Shown in pieces: positions 48,358 to 59,805 of a stretch of 64,000 nucleotides of DNA (position 1 is its first letter; each line of letters begins with the position of its first letter). The DNA is taken from positions 1 through 64,000 of the forward strand of contig NZ_FNHF01000010.1 in NCBI RefSeq assembly GCF_900103695.1. Reading direction: 5' to 3'. Made by a program: the position numbers and the translations under genes. This DNA is from Sediminibacillus halophilus. GTDB lineage: Bacteria; Bacillota; Bacilli; Bacillales; Amphibacillaceae. Under the pieces are notes generated by a model, which saw only the letters and a list, made by a program, of their open reading frames with translations, ran no database searches and was not told the origin of the DNA.

Positions 48358-48518
48358 AGCTGCTGTTCGGCCATCTCAACTGCGCGCTTGACCATATTTC
48401 CGGCATCACGCGCCTTGATTCCTCCCCAGCCTTCTTGTTGCACTGTGTCGTAAAAACCTAATTCCTTTGCAATTTCCTCTTTCAATTGGTCTGACATGAT
48501 TCCTCTACGCCTGCCCAT
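48339..48518 (-). CDS. sspF: Small acid-soluble spore protein SspF
   Basis: 59-residue alpha/beta-type SASP-family protein: [20 protein letters not shown], then [24 protein letters not shown] and an E/Q-rich end. It is very close to B. subtilis SspF (61 residues) as I recall it and lies at the same place between veg and ispE. It is expected to bind forespore DNA under sigma-G, though I found no fully convincing sigma-G promoter. The Shine-Dalgarno GAAAGGGG lies about nine bases before the ATG. The terminator overlaps the stop. Confidence 0.95.
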   Translation of the reverse strand: MGRRRGIMSDQLKEEIAKELGFYDTVQQEGWGGIKARDAGNMVKRAVEMAEQQLQRDKS

Positions 48519-48639
48519 GAAAGAACAGCCCCTTTCAAAGTAAGCATTTTTACGACATTTATATTGTAACCTTATAGCAACGGCCTACCCTGTTTTTTTG
48601 TACACAAAAATGGAAATTTTTTTAAAAGCGGTGTTTGCG

Positions 48640-48712
48640 GAGACACCGGAAACGTGGATTTTTCGCGGGCATTTGATGAGCCTCCCGCAACTGGAGAACC
48701 TTCCGAGATGAT
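48640..48712. repeat. Decayed dispersed intergenic repeat, minus orientation
   Basis: On the minus strand: GTTGCGGGAGGCTCATCAAA then TGCCCGCGAAAAATC and TTTCCG. It shares the GAGGCT / TGCCCGCGGAAA layout of the copies at 18070, 19167 and 40482. The rest of 48519-48756 shows nothing else. Confidence 0.4.
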
Positions 48713-48756
48713 GCCGCATCAGGCTGTCTTTTGTATAGCAGCAGCAAAAGTTGACA

Positions 48757-48786
48757 TAAAAAAGCAGTAAACGAATGTTTACTGCT
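48757..48786 (-). terminator. veg terminator, overlapping its stop codon
   Basis: AGCAGTAAAC / GTTTACTGCT around a 4-nt loop, then six T. The veg stop TAA is part of the first arm. Confidence 0.85.
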
Positions 48787-49045
48787 CCCCAACAACCATT
48801 TTGCTCATATCATCGATGAAATTCAATTCTACAGTTTCCGTTAATACATCTGCGTAGCTGTAAGACACTCGCTCAAACGCATTCTCGTCCTGATCCAACT
48901 CGACAATAAACACCGAGGGATACGTTTCAGCCAGAGTACCAAACCGTTCAATGGTTTTTCTCCTTCCGCCATTTGCTTTCAGCTTCAGGCGTTTACCAAT
49001 TTGCCCGTCTAAACCTTGTTTAATTTCCACCAATGTTTTAGCCAA
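48779..49045 (-). CDS. veg: Veg protein (biofilm-associated, DUF1021/Veg family)
   Basis: 88-residue protein with the family core [34 protein letters not shown]. In B. subtilis Veg is abundant and promotes biofilm formation, apparently by countering SinR. The TTG at 49045, six bases after AGGTGG, gives the [13 protein letters not shown] start of the family. Two tandem strong promoters precede it, as in B. subtilis. Confidence 0.94.
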   Translation of the reverse strand: MAKTLVEIKQGLDGQIGKRLKLKANGGRRKTIERFGTLAETYPSVFIVELDQDENAFERVSYSYADVLTETVELNFIDDMSKMVVGEQ

Positions 49046-49067
49046 TGCACTCCACCTCACTGTTTTT

Positions 49068-49096
49068 ACTATACCATAAGCTTGTTCTTAAGTCAA
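49068..49096 (-). promoter_or_regulatory. veg promoter, proximal
   Basis: TTGACT (49091-49096), 17-nt spacer, TATAGT (49068-49073). Confidence 0.8.
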
Positions 49097-49108
49097 ATAA
49101 AATCTTAT

Positions 49109-49138
49109 ATTATAACAGCATAATAAAATTACTGTCAA
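49109..49138 (-). promoter_or_regulatory. veg promoter, distal
   Basis: TTGACA (49133-49138), 18-nt spacer, TATAAT (49109-49114), in very AT-rich DNA. Confidence 0.8.
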
Positions 49139-49203
49139 CAAGAAAAATCGCTTTTTCCTTAATTACTTTTTATTTTATCTAGTTACCGATAAATTATGTA
49201 AAT

Positions 49204-49243
49204 AAAAAACACTTCTTACCACAAATGTGTAGAAGTGTTTTTT
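49204..49243 (-). terminator. yabG terminator
   Basis: AAAAAACACTTCT / AGAAGTGTTTTTT with inner ACACA/TGTGG pairing; T-run on the minus strand. Confidence 0.8.
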
Positions 49244-49249
49244 ACATGC

Positions 49250-50125
49250 TCAATACTCTTCTGTTTCCTCTTCCTTTAAGTAAGGCATACCTGTTCGTAA
49301 CAATCCCCGGGTCTCCACTCCTCCGAGCCCCTTTGCGCCTGTCATGGTGTTTCGGAGGGCTTCCCAGACACTGACCTTTTCCATGAACGGTGTATAAGCA
49401 ATTTTAGCAGCAATATAGACAGGATCAAGAGCATGGATATTGATTCGGGAAGGAGAGCTTGCAAAATTGGCTCCAGCTCTGATCAATGACTCAAAATGCG
49501 ATTGGCACGCTCCGGCGAAAATAACCAGTTGGTCCAAATGGGGAACTACCTGTCTAGCTTCCCGCACCGTTTCCGCGAAAAACTTAGAATGCCGGTATGC
49601 GGAAATATCGCTTTTCATTCCTTTATTCCTTGAATAGGCATCATGTCCGGTAATAATGATGATATCCGGCTGAATTTTCCTTACCAGACCAGCGATTTCC
49701 AATGGCATGTCTTTTTCACTTAGATGGACACCGTGAACTTGAAGACCAATACGTTGGTACACATCAATGCATTTTTTCAAATAAAGACGGTCTCCGTCTA
49801 AATGCAAAACACGGGCAGGAATTTGAAAATAACTGGAATCCTGATGGTATCCCTCTGTCGATTCATATTCTCTCTTTTCTTTCATCAACTGATAGTCCTG
49901 ACGAAATAATCGATAGGAATAATCCTCTTTTTCCTTTTCCTTTTTTCTATAGCGCTCCAGGTCTCTTTTTTCTACGATTTGCAAGTCCGCTGGATCGGCA
50001 TCTGCCGCCAATCGTACATCCTCTCCATGAAGAAGGACATGATCCTCAGTAGTATGGATGACCCGAAACAGTATATCGTTATGATAGGAGTTACGAGTAA
50101 CTAACTCTCCTATGGTAACATTCAT
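49250..50125 (-). CDS. yabG: Sporulation-specific protease YabG
   Basis: Coat-modifying cysteine protease family U57. The 291-residue protein begins IGELVTRNSYHNDILFRV and includes VLHLDGDRLYL, PDIIIITGHDAYS (conserved His) and IFAGACQSHFE (conserved Cys). In B. subtilis YabG is made under sigma-K and processes coat proteins such as SpoIVA and SafA. Its sigma-K promoter is visible upstream. There is no signal peptide, as expected for mother-cell synthesis. Confidence 0.94.
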   Translation of the reverse strand: MNVTIGELVTRNSYHNDILFRVIHTTEDHVLLHGEDVRLAADADPADLQIVEKRDLERYRKKEKEKEDYSYRLFRQDYQLMKEKREYESTEGYHQDSSYFQIPARVLHLDGDRLYLKKCIDVYQRIGLQVHGVHLSEKDMPLEIAGLVRKIQPDIIIITGHDAYSRNKGMKSDISAYRHSKFFAETVREARQVVPHLDQLVIFAGACQSHFESLIRAGANFASSPSRINIHALDPVYIAAKIAYTPFMEKVSVWEALRNTMTGAKGLGGVETRGLLRTGMPYLKEEETEEY

Positions 50126-50170
50126 GCTTTCACCTCATCATAGCCGTATAGGTAACCATTCGTTACTAAC

Positions 50171-50197
50171 TAGCCTATGTGAGGAACAAAAAGATGT
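50171..50197 (-). promoter_or_regulatory. yabG sigma-K promoter
   Basis: AC (50196-50197), 16-nt spacer, CATAGGCTA (50171-50179), a full match to AC-N16-CATANNNTA on the minus strand. It lies within 100 bases of the yabG start and beyond the rsmA stop region. Confidence 0.75.
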
Positions 50198-50217
50198 GTC
50201 TAACACCCTCCAGATGA

Positions 50218-51670
<1,453 letters not shown>

Positions 51671-51676
51671 CTTCAT

Positions 51677-52025
51677 CCTCCGCTTACCTGAACGGTTTAT
51701 GTCTATAACTACTCTATCTTAATTTGTTTCCCGAATAAAGCCAAGCCTGTGCATCTTTGCTTTCTCACACAGCTTATCAGCATTTTGGTACTAAATCGTA
51801 ATTTCTCCCTGGAAACTGATCGTTCCAATGGCTGAAGCCTGAATACACAGTCTGCGTGTATTCGAGCTCTCAAAGGAATTTTTTTATGTTCCTCGATTAT
51901 TATTGCTTTTCATTATGTAATGAACGAAAGAGGAGGAGGAACCACAAACAGCACGACCGAAAGAGTTGCAGTATGAAAATAAGGGCGATGTCAGGAAAAG
52001 CCTTCACACCGTCCAGAATCCATTT
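51677..52025. other. Gene-free gap between the yabE-like gene and rnmV
   Basis: About 350 bases with no convincing gene. It contains one clean hairpin, GAATACAC / GTGTATTC around a 7-nt loop (51841-51863), with no T-run on the minus strand. In B. subtilis rnmV follows yabE closely. Confidence 0.5.
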
Positions 52026-52072
52026 AAAAAAAGCAGAACCTGCCTCTAATAGGGAGACAAGCCCTGCTTTTT
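52026..52072 (-). terminator. Terminator of the yabE-like gene
   Basis: AAAAGCAG / CTGCTTTTTTT with an imperfect inner stem (CTTGTCTC / GAGGCAGG) on the minus strand. Confidence 0.75.
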
Positions 52073-52074
52073 AA

Positions 52075-53310
52075 TTAATCGAGTACTTTTACTTTTACTT
52101 TTTTACTGCCGAATCGGTGTGCTTCACTTGGGGAAGACACATGGACGTCGATCCGGTTGCCGGATACATTCCCGCCAGTATCACCGGCAATCGCCGTTCC
52201 ATAGCCTTCCACCCATACTTTGCTTCCCAGTGGAATCACATTTGGATCAACAGCAATCACCTTGGCATTGGGATTATCCTTCAAGTTAATTCCGGTCGCC
52301 GTGACGCCCGAACAGCCACTGCAGCTGGCCGAATACGCCGTAGTATGCATGTAATACGTTTTGGAGGATTCTTTTCCATCCCCGCCTCGGGAGACCGTTT
52401 CAGCGGACGAATTTGCAGCGGTAGTCGTCACGACCGGTTTTGACTCCTGCCTTTCGACTTTTGTTCCAACTGCTACAATTCGTTTCTCGCTTTCTTTCTC
52501 TACTTCTTCTTTTACCAATTTCCGGTCGACCTCTTCTCCGTTCTCAAGAGTGACTTCGAAATGTTTGGCAACAATCCCCTCTTCGCCAGGAGAAACAACC
52601 TCTTCCTTTCCTTTTTCAAGGTCGTCATCCTGTCTGGTCACAACAGAATAATCGGTTTTTTCTTTGACGATGTCAGTTACCTTTTCCACACGTGTGATTT
52701 CGATTGGTGCATCCTTGCTGACTTCATCCTCCATTTTCAGGTTGATTCGGTCCAGCTTGCCTAGTTCTATTTCTTCCTGCTTCAATAAATCTTCCACGGT
52801 GGCACCGACTGTCCAATACTTTTCTTTCTCGCCGCCGTCATTGACCGTTACTTGAAAAGCTTTATCAATGTTTACCTGCAATCCTTCTGATACCGACTCA
52901 GATGGGGCGGGAGCTACTTGATCATGTTCGCTGATGTCGATGTTGTTTTCTTCCAAAACTTCTCCGACGGTGTCAGCAGTTGTATAATATGTTTTATCGT
53001 CTCCATCAGTAGTCACTACTACTTCGATAGCCTTTGTGTAATTGATTTTCATTCCCGATGTAAGTTTTTCTTCTGGGTCATGAGAGATCTTATCGTGTTC
53101 TCCCAATTCGATGTTTAGTTCTTCCAAAACGTCGCCTACAGTATCAGCATGTGTGCGAACGGTCGTTGTTTCTCCGTCTGCACTCACAGTGACTTGGGCT
53201 TTCGTTACTTGAAATGTAAAAATACCCGCTAGAAACAGTACTGCAATGCTGGCTGCATAAATGACTGGCTTCGTTCTAAAAGCGGACAATAGCTGTGAAA
53301 ATAATTTCAT
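52075..53310 (-). CDS. yabE: 3D/G5-domain cell wall protein (YabE/Rpf2-like)
   Basis: 411-residue envelope protein with an N-terminal membrane/signal segment (about 15-36). Three DUF348 repeats follow (THADTVGDVLEELNIELGEH and two relatives), then a G5 domain (about 205-285), a Thr/Ser linker and a C-terminal 3D domain. The 3D domain has catalytic aspartates in AVDPNVIPLG, AGDTGG and RIDVHV. The family acts as lytic transglycosylase-like muralytic enzymes. It has its own strong promoter. No c-di-AMP riboswitch was recognised. Confidence 0.93.
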   Translation of the reverse strand: MKLFSQLLSAFRTKPVIYAASIAVLFLAGIFTFQVTKAQVTVSADGETTTVRTHADTVGDVLEELNIELGEHDKISHDPEEKLTSGMKINYTKAIEVVVTTDGDDKTYYTTADTVGEVLEENNIDISEHDQVAPAPSESVSEGLQVNIDKAFQVTVNDGGEKEKYWTVGATVEDLLKQEEIELGKLDRINLKMEDEVSKDAPIEITRVEKVTDIVKEKTDYSVVTRQDDDLEKGKEEVVSPGEEGIVAKHFEVTLENGEEVDRKLVKEEVEKESEKRIVAVGTKVERQESKPVVTTTAANSSAETVSRGGDGKESSKTYYMHTTAYSASCSGCSGVTATGINLKDNPNAKVIAVDPNVIPLGSKVWVEGYGTAIAGDTGGNVSGNRIDVHVSSPSEAHRFGSKKVKVKVLD

Positions 53311-53338
53311 GCTCGCTTGCCTCCTTTATACCCGTAGT

Positions 53339-53367
53339 ATTATATAAACAACGTTTTTCCCTGTCAA
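53339..53367 (-). promoter_or_regulatory. Consensus promoter of the yabE-like gene
   Basis: TTGACA (53362-53367), 17-nt spacer, TATAAT (53339-53344), both perfect. The leader is only about 20 nt. The gap 53370-53660 has no clear gene; a hairpin ATGCCA/TGGCAT spans 53529-53561. Confidence 0.85.
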
Positions 53368-53664
53368 ACCGTCCAGTCAAGGTGCAAAAGTCCCCTAATC
53401 CTTGCTGTTACAACAACAAAGGATGCATGAACCAGCAATGTTTCAAATATATTAAAAGTAAGTTACAGAGGTGGACGGCATTTAATCAATTTGTAATGTA
53501 TGATAATGCTGTCCTTTCCCAGACTGATTATGCCATGTCCCATTTTACGGAAAACTTGGCATTTCCCCTTCCTTCTTCTGACTTTTTAGAACCTGCGCAG
53601 GTATAGCCATAGTCAGCCATGCTCCTCGATACAGCGTTGATTTTTGCTGTGTTCATCTCGAAGC

Positions 53665-53697
53665 GAAAAAAGAGAACCAGACTAGTACTGGCTCTCT
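53665..53697 (-). terminator. tatD terminator
   Basis: AGAGAGCCAG / CTGGTTCTCT around a 7-nt loop, then six T, about 100 bases past the tatD stop. Confidence 0.8.
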
Positions 53698-53795
53698 CAT
53701 TATGAACGCTGCTTATCCAGATTTAAACTCAAAAATTGCGACATATCCATACAAGCAATGGCATGTAGCGTCAATCCTCCCGGAAGCATGTCCTG

Positions 53796-54566
53796 CTACG
53801 AATTTATTTTAAATAATTTAAAGGCATTATTTGTAGTTGCATCGCTAACTTCCTCGAACGAAATTTCTTTCAGTTCGGCAATTTTTTCGGCGACTAATTT
53901 AACATAAGCGGGCTCGTTTCGTTTTCCGCGGTTTGGGTGTGGCGCCAAAAACGGACAGTCTGTTTCCACCAGCAGCCGATCAAGCGGGACAATTTTGGCT
54001 ACTTCCTTAGGGTCCGTGGCATTTTTGAAGGTAACCGGCCCACCTAGAGAAATGTAAAAGTTCATATCCAAACATTCCTGGACAAAATCAGCTGAATCAT
54101 TATAACAATGCATGATTCCGCCAACCTCCGCGGCATTCTCTTCCCTCAATATTTCAATAATATCCCCGGTTGCTTCCCGGTTATGGATTATAATCGGTAA
54201 CCCGACACGTTTCGCCAGATGAATTTGTTTGCGAAGCACTTCTTTTTGGGTTTCTTTTGGCGACTTATCCCAATGATAGTCCAAACCCATTTCTCCGATA
54301 GCGACGACCTTTGGATGGCTAGCCAATTCTTCTATCCACTCTAAATCTTTATCTTCCATATCAATGGCATCTACTGGATGCCAACCTACGGCCGCATAAA
54401 TAGCAGGATTTTTTTCAGCCAATTCCAATGCTTTGGGAATGGTTTCCCTGTCAAAACCGACAACTACCATATACTCGACACCTGCTTCTTTAGCACGTTG
54501 CAATACTTCTTCCCGGTCTTCATCAAATTGGTCGATGTTTACATGTACATGTGTATCAAACAACAC
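53796..54566 (-). CDS. tatD: TatD-family metal-dependent deoxyribonuclease (YabD)
   Basis: 256-residue TIM-barrel hydrolase with metal-binding residues in FDTHVHVNIDQF, GEMGLDYHWD, IIHNREA, GGIMHCYN and LLVETDCPFLAP. Family members are 3'-5' DNases. The start is GTG at 54566, nine bases after AGGAGG. It follows metG, as in B. subtilis, after a terminator. Confidence 0.95.
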   Translation of the reverse strand: MLFDTHVHVNIDQFDEDREEVLQRAKEAGVEYMVVVGFDRETIPKALELAEKNPAIYAAVGWHPVDAIDMEDKDLEWIEELASHPKVVAIGEMGLDYHWDKSPKETQKEVLRKQIHLAKRVGLPIIIHNREATGDIIEILREENAAEVGGIMHCYNDSADFVQECLDMNFYISLGGPVTFKNATDPKEVAKIVPLDRLLVETDCPFLAPHPNRGKRNEPAYVKLVAEKIAELKEISFEEVSDATTNNAFKLFKINS

Positions 54567-54618
54567 GGTAATCTACCTCCTGGTAATACTTTCTCCGATT
54601 TTTTCATCTTCATCAAAG

Positions 54619-54655
54619 AAAAAACGCCTATCCATTTACATGATAAGCGTTTTTT
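54619..54655 (-). terminator. metG terminator
   Basis: AAAAAACGCTTATC / GATAGGCGTTTTTT around a 9-nt loop, one mismatch or wobble, after the metG stop. Confidence 0.8.
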
Positions 54656-54677
54656 CCCTTTATGAAAAGATTCAGCA

Positions 54678-56741
<2,064 letters not shown>

Positions 56742-56845
56742 TTACATTGTAGACTATTTTACAGGATTTTTTCCATTCTGAACATCGTTCAGGCAAGTAG
56801 TGGCCTGCCGTTATAATTTCATCCATTAAAAATCTGCACACCAAT

Positions 56846-56887
56846 TTGTCGAATCTGTGAACAATTAATGTCGAAAAATGTCGTAAA
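56846..56887 (+). promoter_or_regulatory. Cluster of Spo0A boxes between metG and abrB
   Basis: TTGTCGAA (56846-56853, perfect), ATGTCGAA (56868-56875) and TGTCGTA (56879-56885). They are about 170-200 bases upstream of the abrB promoter and have no assigned target. The rest of 56634-57018 has no gene. Confidence 0.6.
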
Positions 56888-57018
56888 AAGCAAGCTATCT
56901 GGTCCATTCTGTATGTAAATTATGGTTTTTTTATCGGTCCAATCACCTATATCCATCCCTCTAAAAAGGGGAATATATTAGTGTTTGGACAAAATAGTCA
57001 TTTTCTAGAAAAAATTAA

Positions 57019-57047
57019 TTGACACTTATGTAAATGACTGGTACGCT
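57019..57047 (+). promoter_or_regulatory. abrB promoter
   Basis: TTGACA (57019-57024), 17-nt spacer, TACGCT (57042-57047); start near 57054. Confidence 0.75.
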
Positions 57048-57059
57048 ATTGCTAAACAG

Positions 57060-57077
57060 TTGTCGAATTCTGACGAA
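57060..57077 (+). promoter_or_regulatory. Spo0A boxes repressing abrB
   Basis: TTGTCGAA (57060-57067) and TGACGAA (57071-57077) just downstream of the transcript start. B. subtilis abrB is repressed by Spo0A~P from the same relative position. Confidence 0.85.
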
Positions 57078-57095
57078 ATGAGGGGAGAAAAATTT

Positions 57096-57374
57096 ATGAA
57101 ATCTACTGGAATTGTCCGTAAGGTGGATGAGTTAGGTCGCGTTGTTATTCCAATTGAGCTTCGTCGTACCCTTGGAATCAATGAAAAAGATGCTTTGGAG
57201 ATTTATGTGGATGATGATCGAATTATCTTGAAGAAGTACAAGCCAAATATGACATGCCATATCACTGGAGAAATCTCTGATGATAATCTTTCATTGGCCA
57301 ACGGCAAGTTAGTCCTGAGCCCTGAAGGTGCACAGGAGTTATTGAAAGAGATACAATCCCGTCTGGATAAGTAA
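57096..57374 (+). CDS. abrB: Transition-state regulator AbrB
   Basis: 92-residue DNA-binding protein: swapped-hairpin domain KSTGIVRKVDELGRVVIPIE (1-50) with IILKKYKPNMTCHITGEI, then a C-terminal dimerisation part. It represses stationary-phase genes during growth. The ATG at 57096 is eight bases after AGGGGAG. It is alone on the plus strand, divergent from metG and convergent with rsmI. Its paralog spoVT is also in this window. Confidence 0.97.
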   Translation: MKSTGIVRKVDELGRVVIPIELRRTLGINEKDALEIYVDDDRIILKKYKPNMTCHITGEISDDNLSLANGKLVLSPEGAQELLKEIQSRLDK

Positions 57375-57381
57375 TAGATCC

Positions 57382-57415
57382 AAGGCCCCTATCTTTGCAT
57401 AGAGGCCTTTTTTTA
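57382..57415. terminator. Shared bidirectional terminator of abrB and rsmI
   Basis: AAGGCCCCTAT / ATAGAGGCCTT with a short loop and seven T on the plus strand; it ends next to the rsmI stop. Confidence 0.85.
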
Positions 57416-58282
57416 TTCCACATGAAAAGCCTGATAAACGTCCCGTTTCGGCATTTTCCTGTCGATTGCTGTTTGTTTGATTGCATCCTTGCTGCTTTCT
57501 CCTTGCTCCATGTAATAAGCCACATGCTCCTTAAGCGTCCAGTCCTCCCACCAATCATTGTCTGCCTGGGCAGTTTCTGTGCCACCTTCGACCACAATAC
57601 AAAATTCTCCCTTTATTTGTTTTTCTTCTGCCCATTGCAACACTTCCTGAGCTGTCCCTCGAATATATTCTTCATATCGTTTCGTCAATTCTCTCGCCAG
57701 TGAGACCCTGCGGTTTCCCAATTGTTCGCCAATCGACTTCAACGTTTCTTTCAAACGATGAGGTGACTCATAAAACAATAAGGAAGCCCGAATGTGCTTC
57801 AACAAATCTAGCTCTGCTTCTCTATCCTTTTTCTTTCGGGGTAGGAATCCATAAAAATAAAATTCACGCGGTGAAAGACCAGAACCTACTAATGCACACA
57901 AAGCTGCATTGGCGCCGGGAAGTGTGACCACCGGTAAATTACATTCCAATGCTGCATTTACCATTTCATAACCAGGGTCGGAAATAGCAGGCATTCCAGC
58001 GTCACTAACCAATGCGATATCCTTTCCCTCTTGAAGTTTTTCCAACAAACCCGCTTCTCTCGCCTGTTTATTGTGTTCATGGTAACTGATCAGCGGCTTT
58101 TCGATCGAGAAATGATTCATTAATTTTTTGGTATTCCTTGTATCCTCTGCTGCAATAAAATCGACTGTCTTCAATGTATGTAAAGCTCGTAGTGTAATAT
58201 CATCAAGGTTGCCGATTGGTGTCGGAACCAAATAAAGGGTTCCTCCGGAAAAAGATCCTTGGAAACTGCTTTGGATGTTCAT
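57413..58282 (-). CDS. rsmI: 16S rRNA (cytidine(1402)-2'-O)-methyltransferase
   Basis: SAM enzyme of the tetrapyrrole-methylase fold, 289 residues: LYLVPTPIGNLDDITLRAL, AAEDTRNTKKLM, SDAGMPAISDPG and GFLPRKKKDRE. It methylates C1402 in the ribosomal P site. The ATG overlaps the yazA stop by four bases. It is the last gene of trmN6-yazA-rsmI. Confidence 0.96.
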   Translation of the reverse strand: MNIQSSFQGSFSGGTLYLVPTPIGNLDDITLRALHTLKTVDFIAAEDTRNTKKLMNHFSIEKPLISYHEHNKQAREAGLLEKLQEGKDIALVSDAGMPAISDPGYEMVNAALECNLPVVTLPGANAALCALVGSGLSPREFYFYGFLPRKKKDREAELDLLKHIRASLLFYESPHRLKETLKSIGEQLGNRRVSLARELTKRYEEYIRGTAQEVLQWAEEKQIKGEFCIVVEGGTETAQADNDWWEDWTLKEHVAYYMEQGESSKDAIKQTAIDRKMPKRDVYQAFHVE

Positions 58283-58557
58283 CTCCCATCATGCCCTTCT
58301 GTAAAAGATTTAATCAGTTTATCCTTCTGTTTACGTGAAAGCTGCTTTATTTGGTATTCTTCGTGCATCGCCTCTTCTTTCGACGAAAAAGATTTGCAGA
58401 ATACCAGCTGAAAAGGCCCCCTGCCCCTTGTATATTTAGCCCCTTTGCCATTCTCATGCATGGTGATACGTTTTTTTAAATTATTTGTATAACCGGTATA
58501 TAACGTCCCATCGTTACATTCCAATATGTAAACCATATGGATTTCATCGTTTTCCAT
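58279..58557 (-). CDS. yazA: GIY-YIG nuclease-domain protein (YazA)
   Basis: 92-residue UPF0213-type protein made of one GIY-YIG domain: [22 protein letters not shown], then [15 protein letters not shown] and [13 protein letters not shown]. Function is unknown; a DNA-structure nuclease role is only a family inference. The ATG at 58557 is nine bases after GAGG and overlaps trmN6 by 14 bases; the frame is open further upstream but the family starts here. Confidence 0.9.
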   Translation of the reverse strand: MENDEIHMVYILECNDGTLYTGYTNNLKKRITMHENGKGAKYTRGRGPFQLVFCKSFSSKEEAMHEEYQIKQLSRKQKDKLIKSFTEGHDGR

Positions 58558-59296
58558 ACAAGATATCCTCAAGTTCTTTCGTATAGTTTCCTTGATCATC
58601 AAATGCATAAAGGGGCGGAAGCATCTTTAAGTCGGGGTTTCCATCGCGCGTTCCTTCAATCAAAAGGATGTTGGCCTCTTTTCCTGCCTTTGGATAAACG
58701 AATCGAAGCTTTTTTGGCTCGATTTTGTATTTTCGAAACAAGGTCAGCAAATCTACCAGACGGCCCGGCCTGTGCACCATCGCCACTTTGCCTCCAGGTC
58801 TGACCAATTTACTGCAAGCTGCCACCACATCTTCCAAGGTGCAATAAATTTCATGTCTGGCAATCGTTAAGTACTCATTGCTGTTTTGCTCGTCTTTCTT
58901 CGGCGTTTGAAAATAAGGGGGATTACAGGTGACCAAGTCAAAAGGACCATTTCCAAATTGTGAAGGCATGTCCTTTAAATCACCGTGTACCATGTCGATT
59001 TGATTGTTCAAGTCATTGATCGTCACGTTTCTCTTTGCCATATCGTACAGCCTGCGCTGTATTTCTACTCCGGTGATATGGGCACGGGACCGCCTGCTCA
59101 ACAGTAAGGGAACAACCCCGTTTCCTGTACACAGGTCAAGGATGTTCCCTTGCTTCACCGGTACATACGTGAAGTCAGCCAATAACACAGCATCCAATGA
59201 AAAGGCAAATACCTCTGGACTTTGGATGATTTTCATGTTTTCTTCTGCCAATAAGTAGTCAAGCCTTTCCCCGTTCTTCAATTCAACTTCTTCCAC
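58544..59296 (-). CDS. trmN6: tRNA1(Val) (adenine(37)-N6)-methyltransferase-like protein (YabB)
   Basis: 250-residue class I SAM methyltransferase with the SAM loop [15 protein letters not shown] and the N6-adenine motif NPPYF, plus [10 protein letters not shown]. The name follows similarity to E. coli TrmN6 (YfiC); the Bacillus target has little direct proof known to me. The start is GTG at 59296, nine bases after AAAGGA. It is the first gene of trmN6-yazA-rsmI. Confidence 0.9.
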   Translation of the reverse strand: MEEVELKNGERLDYLLAEENMKIIQSPEVFAFSLDAVLLADFTYVPVKQGNILDLCTGNGVVPLLLSRRSRAHITGVEIQRRLYDMAKRNVTINDLNNQIDMVHGDLKDMPSQFGNGPFDLVTCNPPYFQTPKKDEQNSNEYLTIARHEIYCTLEDVVAACSKLVRPGGKVAMVHRPGRLVDLLTLFRKYKIEPKKLRFVYPKAGKEANILLIEGTRDGNPDLKMLPPLYAFDDQGNYTKELEDILYGKR

Positions 59297-59368
59297 TTTT
59301 CCAAATCCTTTCTTCCTTTAACCGGATAGCCATGCCTATCCTTTTTTTAAATCAGTCTGTATGAAAAG

Positions 59369-59405
59369 AAGGACTGAATCAAAGAAATTCCTTGAATTCA
59401 GTCCT
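59369..59405 (-). terminator. yabA terminator
   Basis: AGGACTGAAT / ATTCAGTCCT around a 16-nt loop, then TCTTTTC on the minus strand. Confidence 0.7.
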
Positions 59406-59441
59406 GTTCCTAAGGGTCCGGGTACTAAAAAGCCCGTTCCT

Positions 59442-59789
59442 CTATTTGCTTTTATTTAAAAATAACAAGCAAAACAAGCAGTCTTCATCCTGGCGCGGAC
59501 TACCAAAATGAACGTTACAAATATGAAATCCTTCTTCATACAAACGTGCTAAATTATCATATCCTTCGCCAACCGGCACCTCGGTGCTGGACTTGCCAGT
59601 TTCTTTTTGTTCCTCTTGTTCGGTACTGCTTTCCAATCGGTTGCGCAAATGATGATTCTCGACTGCAAGACGATGATTTTCTTCCAGCAGTTCGGCTAAG
59701 TAATTTTTCAAGTCTCCCAACTGCTGGTATAGCTGACCTATTTTCTCTTCCATATCTGTGACTTGTTCAAAAACTTCTTTTTTATTCAC
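59442..59789 (-). CDS. yabA: DNA replication initiation control protein YabA
   Basis: 115-residue negative regulator that binds DnaA and the DnaN clamp. It has an N-terminal coiled coil (about 1-65; [35 protein letters not shown]), a variable linker and a C-terminal zinc domain ([10 protein letters not shown] and DCLFC). The GTG at 59789, seven bases after GGTGGA, gives the family start; the frame stays open upstream into ricT. It follows ricT by 16 bases. Confidence 0.94.
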   Translation of the reverse strand: MNKKEVFEQVTDMEEKIGQLYQQLGDLKNYLAELLEENHRLAVENHHLRNRLESSTEQEEQKETGKSSTEVPVGEGYDNLARLYEEGFHICNVHFGSPRQDEDCLFCLLFLNKSK

Positions 59790-59805
59790 GCGTCTTTCCA
59801 CCCCA

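Noticed and set aside
51856-52074. 72-codon plus-strand frame near the yabE-like gene terminator
   Set aside because: It runs into the terminator of the opposite gene, its composition is not protein-like and no family is recognised.
53311-53660. ydaO-type c-di-AMP riboswitch before the yabE-like gene
   Set aside because: The conserved core segments of that riboswitch are not present, and the consensus promoter at 53339-53367 leaves only about 20 nt of leader.
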